This document shows positions 6,061 to 9,583 of a stretch of DNA of 9,583 bases, in pieces. The notes beneath the pieces are model-generated. The model was not told the origin of the DNA, ran no database searches, and saw nothing but the letters and a program-made list of their open reading frames with translations. Where the stretch lies: NCBI GenBank assembly GCA_002779455.1, contig PEWM01000029.1:1-9583 (forward strand), written 5' to 3'. Each line of letters opens with the position of its first letter. Within the stretch, counting starts at the first letter, position 1. Origin of the DNA: Deltaproteobacteria bacterium CG07_land_8_20_14_0_80_60_11 (GTDB lineage Bacteria; Desulfobacterota; Desulfobaccia; Desulfobaccales; 0-14-0-80-60-11). A program made the translations under genes and the position numbers.

Positions 6061-6279
6061 ATGATCAATCTGATGGTTTACGCGACCCGTCTCTTGCTCA
6101 AGGAGGTCGAGATCCCCCAGCCTTGGCAAATCTGCGGGGCGGACGAAAGCGACCTGGCCAGTTCCGGCGGTCCGGTTCCCCTGGCCACCCTGACCGTGGG
6201 GGATAAAAAGGTCCGCATCGATTCCGAGTTGGAGGCCGATTGCGGCAAGCGCCGGAAGAAGAGGAATAAATCCGAATAG
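6061..6279 (+). CDS. Small hypothetical protein, 72 residues
   Basis: I do not recognise this ORF. It reads MINLMVYATRLLLKEVEIPQ at the start and ends in a lysine/arginine cluster (KRRKKRNKSE). There are two Cys residues (CGADESD and DCGK) and a strand-like middle (VPLATLTVGDKKVRIDSE). Third codon positions are strongly G/C, like the real genes nearby, so it is probably coding or was recently. No Shine-Dalgarno sequence precedes the ATG, and the frame stays open 30 bases upstream into the integrase remnant. It may therefore be the 3' remainder of a longer gene truncated at the mobile-element scar rather than an intact small gene. A weak TTGCCG-N18-TAATAT promoter-like match lies at 6009-6038. 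Confidence 0.45.
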   Translation: MINLMVYATRLLLKEVEIPQPWQICGADESDLASSGGPVPLATLTVGDKKVRIDSELEADCGKRRKKRNKSE

Positions 6280-6373
6280 TTCGTCGGCTACCGGTTACAT
6301 CCGCTGATCGTCAGATACCTTTAACTGGCTTTATTACCAAATTATTCCAGGGTCAAACCTCTTGCCGCCTCTC

Positions 6374-6402
6374 TTGCGCCCATCCCGGCAGAGGATTATA
6401 AT
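6374..6402 (+). promoter_or_regulatory. Sigma-70 promoter of the ClpX-like/ahbC operon
   Basis: TTGCGC (6374-6379), a 17-base spacer and a perfect TATAAT (6397-6402). The predicted start near 6409 gives a leader of about 28 bases. This is the strongest promoter match in the window and sits directly before the operon. Confidence 0.65.
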
Positions 6403-6436
6403 TTAAGAAAATAGCCAGGCCGGCTTTGAACTATTT

Positions 6437-8227
6437 ATGGAGTCAGCCAATACCAGTGAGCCCATGGAAAAAATCCCCGACCCCAAAGAACTGGAAAAAG
6501 AACTGAGTGATTACCTCACCAAGAAATATGGCAGCCGTATTAAAGTGCTGGCGCCGCATTGGGTCGCCAAACCGGAGATAGACGGCGAAGGTCAAGGTAA
6601 GGGCGCCAAACTCGGCCGGATTAAATTCGACCTGAAACCGGAGGAGTTGGAAGCATATCTGCATGAGTACGTGATCAAGCAGGACTTGGCCAAGAGCGTC
6701 CTGGCCACTAAGGTCTGCACCCATTTCAACCGGATCCGCCATGCCCTGGAGTTAGACAGGGACCCGGAACCCGGGGTGGGGTCCATCAAGAACAACATCA
6801 TCCTCATCGGCCCCACCGGCGTGGGCAAGACCTACCTGGTCAAACTCATCGCCAAGAAAATCGGGGTGCCATTCATCAAGGGCGATGCCACCAAATTCAG
6901 CGAAACCGGCTACGTAGGCGGTGACGTGGAAGACCTGGTCCGGGACCTGGTTTATGCCGCCGGCGACGACCTGGAACTGGCCCAATACGGCATCATCTAC
7001 ATCGACGAAATCGACAAGATCGCTTCCTCCGGGAACGCCTGGGGAGGGCCGGACGTGTCGCGCACCGGGGTCCAGCGGGCGTTGCTGAAGCCCATGGAAG
7101 AGACCGAGGTGGACCTGAAGGTGGCCCATGACCCGGTCTCCCAGATTCAGGCCATCGAGCACTACCGCCGCACCGGCAAAAAGGATAAGCGCACCCTCAA
7201 CACCCGGCACATCTTGTTTATCGTCAGCGGCGCCTTCAACGGCCTGGACAAGATGGTCAAGGAGCGCCTCAGCAAGCAGGAGATCGGCTTCCGGGGCGAG
7301 ATGACTTCCCGGGAGCTGGACCGGACTTTTCTCAAGCACGTGACCGCGGAAGACCTGATCAAGTATGGGTTTGAATCGGAATTCGTGGGCCGCCTGCCGG
7401 TGATCGCGGTGCTGGAGGAACTCTCGGCCGATGATCTCTATGCGATTCTGCAAAACCCCAACAACCCCATCATCACCAGCAAAAAGCGGGATTTTTTGGC
7501 TTACGGCATCGACATCACCTTTGAGCGCGCGGCCCTGAAGATGTTGGCGGCCCAGGCCGCCATCGAGAAAACCGGGGCCCGGGGCCTGGTGAGCGTTATC
7601 GAACGGGTGCTCATTCAGTTCGAAAAGCGGCTGCCCTCCACCCAGGTCAAGCACGTGGTGGTCACGCCGGAACTCGTGGACCACCCCGAGGAGGAACTGG
7701 AGCGCCTGCTGGCTGACCCCGAGGACCCCGATCGCCTGGCGAGATTCGGTCAGGCGGCCGTTAAGGAGCGGGAGATCCTGAAAGAGTCGATCAGACGCCG
7801 GGAACCGGAGTTGCTCAACCGCTACCACCTGCCGCTGACCGAAGCCAGGGTGGAATTGCTGGCCGGCCAGTACCACCACTGGGACTGCGACTTGAAAACC
7901 GCGATTGAAGATTTGGCCCGGCTCCATGACCAGGTGCGCCGTTTCGCAGAAAAATTCCTGGACAACCATGGGATCGAACTGCATTTTGAACCGGATGCCG
8001 TGGATGAAATTCTCCAGCAGGCCGTGGCCCGGGACACCTCCGCCCTGGCCGTCTGCCAGGAGATGGGCAAAGACCTGGAATACGCCCTCAAACTGGTGCG
8101 GGACCGCACTTCCCAGGACCAGTTCATCCTGACCCGGGAGGCCCTCTGCGACCTGGATGCTTATCTCAACCGGGTCATTCGGGAACACTACCAGACCTCC
8201 CTGTTCAGAGAGCAGACCGTCCCATGA
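6437..8227 (+). CDS. ClpX-like AAA+ ATPase with C-terminal extension
   Basis: A 596-residue relative of ClpX, a cytoplasmic unfoldase that threads proteins through its pore, often into ClpP. In order: a divergent N-terminus (1-75) without the ClpX Cys4 zinc domain; Walker A GPTGVGKT (125-132); pore loop GYVG (158-161); Walker B IIYIDEID (186-193); an IGF tripeptide (283-285) where ClpX docks on ClpP; the arginine-finger box GRLP (318-321); and sensor 2 GARG (380-383). ClpX usually ends near 420-430 residues, but here about 170 more follow. Part of this (about 511-560, HGIELHFEPDAVDEI...) resembles the protein's own small domain (YGIDITFERAALKML..., from 356). Start: ATG 6437 follows the promoter but lacks a Shine-Dalgarno sequence; ATG 6464 is possible. 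It overlaps ahbC by ATGA. It is probably not the housekeeping ClpX; the substrate is unknown. Confidence 0.9.
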   Translation: MESANTSEPMEKIPDPKELEKELSDYLTKKYGSRIKVLAPHWVAKPEIDGEGQGKGAKLGRIKFDLKPEELEAYLHEYVIKQDLAKSVLATKVCTHFNRIRHALELDRDPEPGVGSIKNNIILIGPTGVGKTYLVKLIAKKIGVPFIKGDATKFSETGYVGGDVEDLVRDLVYAAGDDLELAQYGIIYIDEIDKIASSGNAWGGPDVSRTGVQRALLKPMEETEVDLKVAHDPVSQIQAIEHYRRTGKKDKRTLNTRHILFIVSGAFNGLDKMVKERLSKQEIGFRGEMTSRELDRTFLKHVTAEDLIKYGFESEFVGRLPVIAVLEELSADDLYAILQNPNNPIITSKKRDFLAYGIDITFERAALKMLAAQAAIEKTGARGLVSVIERVLIQFEKRLPSTQVKHVVVTPELVDHPEEELERLLADPEDPDRLARFGQAAVKEREILKESIRRREPELLNRYHLPLTEARVELLAGQYHHWDCDLKTAIEDLARLHDQVRRFAEKFLDNHGIELHFEPDAVDEILQQAVARDTSALAVCQEMGKDLEYALKLVRDRTSQDQFILTREALCDLDAYLNRVIREHYQTSLFREQTVP

Positions 8228-9405
8228 TCGGAGTTTCCAAACTCTATTGCGGCGCCGTGGAAGCCGGGGATGTGCTGCGTTACCGGGACCGCCGGGCCCA
8301 GGATCTGCCTTCCCACCTCCTCCAGTTCTCGGCGGACAAAAAACCGGTGGTGGTCTGGAACGTCACCCGGCAGTGCAACCTCAAGTGCCTGCACTGTTAC
8401 GCCAAGGCCACCGCGGGCGCGGCGCCGGATGAACTAAGCTTGGCTGAAGGCCTGGCCCTGCTGCGCGACCTGAAGGATTTCGGCGTGCCGGTGGTGTTGT
8501 TTTCCGGGGGGGAACCCCTGATGCGGCCTGACCTCCCGGAACTGGTGTCGTTTACCGTGACCCAGGGCATGCGGGCGGTGATCTCCACCAACGGCACCCT
8601 CATCAACCGGGAGAGGGCCCGGCAATGGCGCGACCTGGGCCTGTCATATGTGGGTATCAGCCTGGACGGCGCCGCCGCTACGCACGACCGGTTCCGGGGG
8701 GAACCCGGGGCCTATGCCGCGGCCATGGCCGGGGTGCGCCACTGCCAGGAGATGGGGCTCAAGGTGGGACTGCGCTTTACGGTGAGCCGGCTCAATTATC
8801 AGGAGGCGCCGGCCATCTTCGACCTGGTAGAAGAATATGACATTCCCCGCATCTGCTTCTACCACCTGGTCTATGCCGGCCGGGGCAGCAAGCTGATGGA
8901 AGAGGCGCTGACCCATGCGCAGACCCGGGAACTGGTGGACCTGATCTGCGCCCGCACCCGGCGCCTGTTTGACGCCGGCCGGCGGGTGGAAGTGCTGACG
9001 GTGGACAACCACGCCGACGGCCCCTATATCTACCTCAAGCTGCTCCGGGAAGACCCCCGCCGGGCGGCGGAAGTGCTGGAACTCCTGAAGATGAACGAAG
9101 GCAACAGCTCGGGCCGGGGCATCGGCTGCGTCAGTTGGGACGGCCAGGTCCACGCCGACCAGTTCTGGCGCCACGAGTCCTTCGGCAACGTCCGGGAGCG
9201 CCCCTTCAGCCAGATCTGGACGGATTTGTCCAACCCCCTCATGGCCCGCCTCAAAGACAAGAAGCGCTACGTCACCGGCCGCTGCGCCGGGTGCCGCTGG
9301 CTGGACATTTGCGGCGGCAACTTCCGGGTGCGGGCCGAGGCCCTCACCGGGGACCTCTGGGCCCCGGACCCCGCCTGTTATCTCTCCGACGCCGAGATCA
9401 GCTGA
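8224..9405 (+). CDS. ahbC: Radical SAM 12,18-didecarboxysiroheme deacetylase (AhbC)
   Basis: AhbC acts in the siroheme branch of heme synthesis. It removes two acetate side chains from 12,18-didecarboxysiroheme, leaving methyl groups and giving iron-coproporphyrin III, which AhbD turns into heme. The N-terminus MIGVSKLYCGAVEAGDVLRY and the segment LPSHLLQFSADKKPVVVWN closely match the AhbC pattern known from Desulfovibrio. The radical SAM cluster motif is C51-x3-C55-x2-C58 (CNLKCLHC), with GGEP at 95-98 binding SAM. A SPASM-type tail contributes C302, C354, C357, C363 and C385 for an auxiliary 4Fe-4S cluster. At 393 residues it is the expected length. The ATG overlaps the upstream ClpX-like stop (ATGA), indicating coupled translation. 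AhbD is the main alternative, but its N-terminus differs. No other heme genes lie in the window. Confidence 0.9.
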   Translation: MIGVSKLYCGAVEAGDVLRYRDRRAQDLPSHLLQFSADKKPVVVWNVTRQCNLKCLHCYAKATAGAAPDELSLAEGLALLRDLKDFGVPVVLFSGGEPLMRPDLPELVSFTVTQGMRAVISTNGTLINRERARQWRDLGLSYVGISLDGAAATHDRFRGEPGAYAAAMAGVRHCQEMGLKVGLRFTVSRLNYQEAPAIFDLVEEYDIPRICFYHLVYAGRGSKLMEEALTHAQTRELVDLICARTRRLFDAGRRVEVLTVDNHADGPYIYLKLLREDPRRAAEVLELLKMNEGNSSGRGIGCVSWDGQVHADQFWRHESFGNVRERPFSQIWTDLSNPLMARLKDKKRYVTGRCAGCRWLDICGGNFRVRAEALTGDLWAPDPACYLSDAEIS

Positions 9406-9426
9406 GACCAAGGTGCGAAGTCATAG

Positions 9427-9466
9427 GGCGTGTTTCACGCGCCACTTCAGGGTGCGTAAAATGCAC
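9427..9466 (+). terminator. Two small hairpins after ahbC, possible terminator
   Basis: The first hairpin pairs 9427-9433 (GGCGTGT) with 9437-9443 (ACGCGCC), including one G-T pair. The second pairs GTGCGT (9452-9457) with ATGCAC (9461-9466) and is followed by AGATTTTAG, a poor T run. The position 20-60 bases after the ahbC stop fits an operon end, but neither is a strong intrinsic terminator. Confidence 0.35.
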
Positions 9467-9527
9467 AGATTTTAGTGTCTTGGAAAACCATTCTCCGAAC
9501 CTGAAAATACTTTTCTGAGACCAACCT

Positions 9528-9569
9528 GGTATGAGAGGGGAGAACCCGGCGGGGCGGCCCTCCTATACC
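9528..9569. repeat. Imperfect palindrome at the right edge
   Basis: GGTATGAGAGGG (9528-9539) pairs with CCCTCCTATACC (9558-9569), with one mismatch and one G-T pair, around an 18-base GC-rich loop. No T run follows on either strand. It may be a structured leader of a gene beyond the edge, or an operator or repeat; nothing identifies it. Confidence 0.5.
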
Positions 9570-9583
9570 GAGTCGCAATCACA

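Noticed and set aside
6752..8188. Long minus-strand open frame of 478 codons opposite the ClpX-like gene
   Set aside because: The plus strand carries Walker A/B, GYVG, IGF and GARG motifs across the same bases; the antisense reading has no family features.
4446..9443. Shared 12-mer ACGCGCCACTTC near 4446 and again near 9438
   Set aside because: A single 12-base match is expected by chance in a GC-rich window of this size, and the surrounding bases do not align.

Overview
The window is GC-rich bacterial chromosome, most likely from a Desulfobacterota-type (deltaproteobacterial) anaerobe. The main pointer is a gene closely resembling ahbC, from the siroheme-dependent alternative heme pathway used by sulfate reducers and archaea. 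The ZraP-like metal-binding protein and the Cache-HAMP-cyclase-PilZ-like signalling protein fit the same lineage. The assignment is an inference from gene content, not from a marker gene.

Left part, minus strand (1-4314). A def-fmt pair (peptide deformylase, then Met-tRNA formyltransferase, overlapping by GTGA) runs off the left edge. Next is a single gene for a periplasmic ZraP/Spy-like protein with a clear intrinsic terminator. A roughly 360-base non-coding gap with small hairpins follows. Then comes a membrane-bound class III nucleotide cyclase (Cache sensor, HAMP, catalytic domain, PilZ-like tail), split in two by a one-base deletion.

Middle part (4315-6060). A decayed IS1634-type insertion sequence is bounded by perfect 17-bp terminal inverted repeats (4370-4386 and 5949-5965). 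Its transposase has an in-frame amber codon and has lost the catalytic C-terminus. The left end lies 55 bases upstream of the cyclase start and carries an outward-facing promoter-like sequence. Directly against the right end is a 29-codon piece that looks like the N-terminal arm-binding region of a tyrosine integrase. The spot therefore looks like a scar of mobile DNA.

Right part, plus strand (6061-9583). A small unrecognised ORF is followed by a well-formed promoter and a two-gene operon. The first gene is an unusual ClpX-like AAA+ unfoldase: no zinc-binding N-domain, ClpP-docking IGF tripeptide kept, and a C-terminal extension that seems to repeat the small domain. The second is ahbC, joined by an ATGA overlap. 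The pairing of an unfoldase with a heme-biosynthesis radical SAM enzyme is the most interesting biology here. Two small hairpins follow ahbC, and a larger unexplained imperfect palindrome sits at the right edge.
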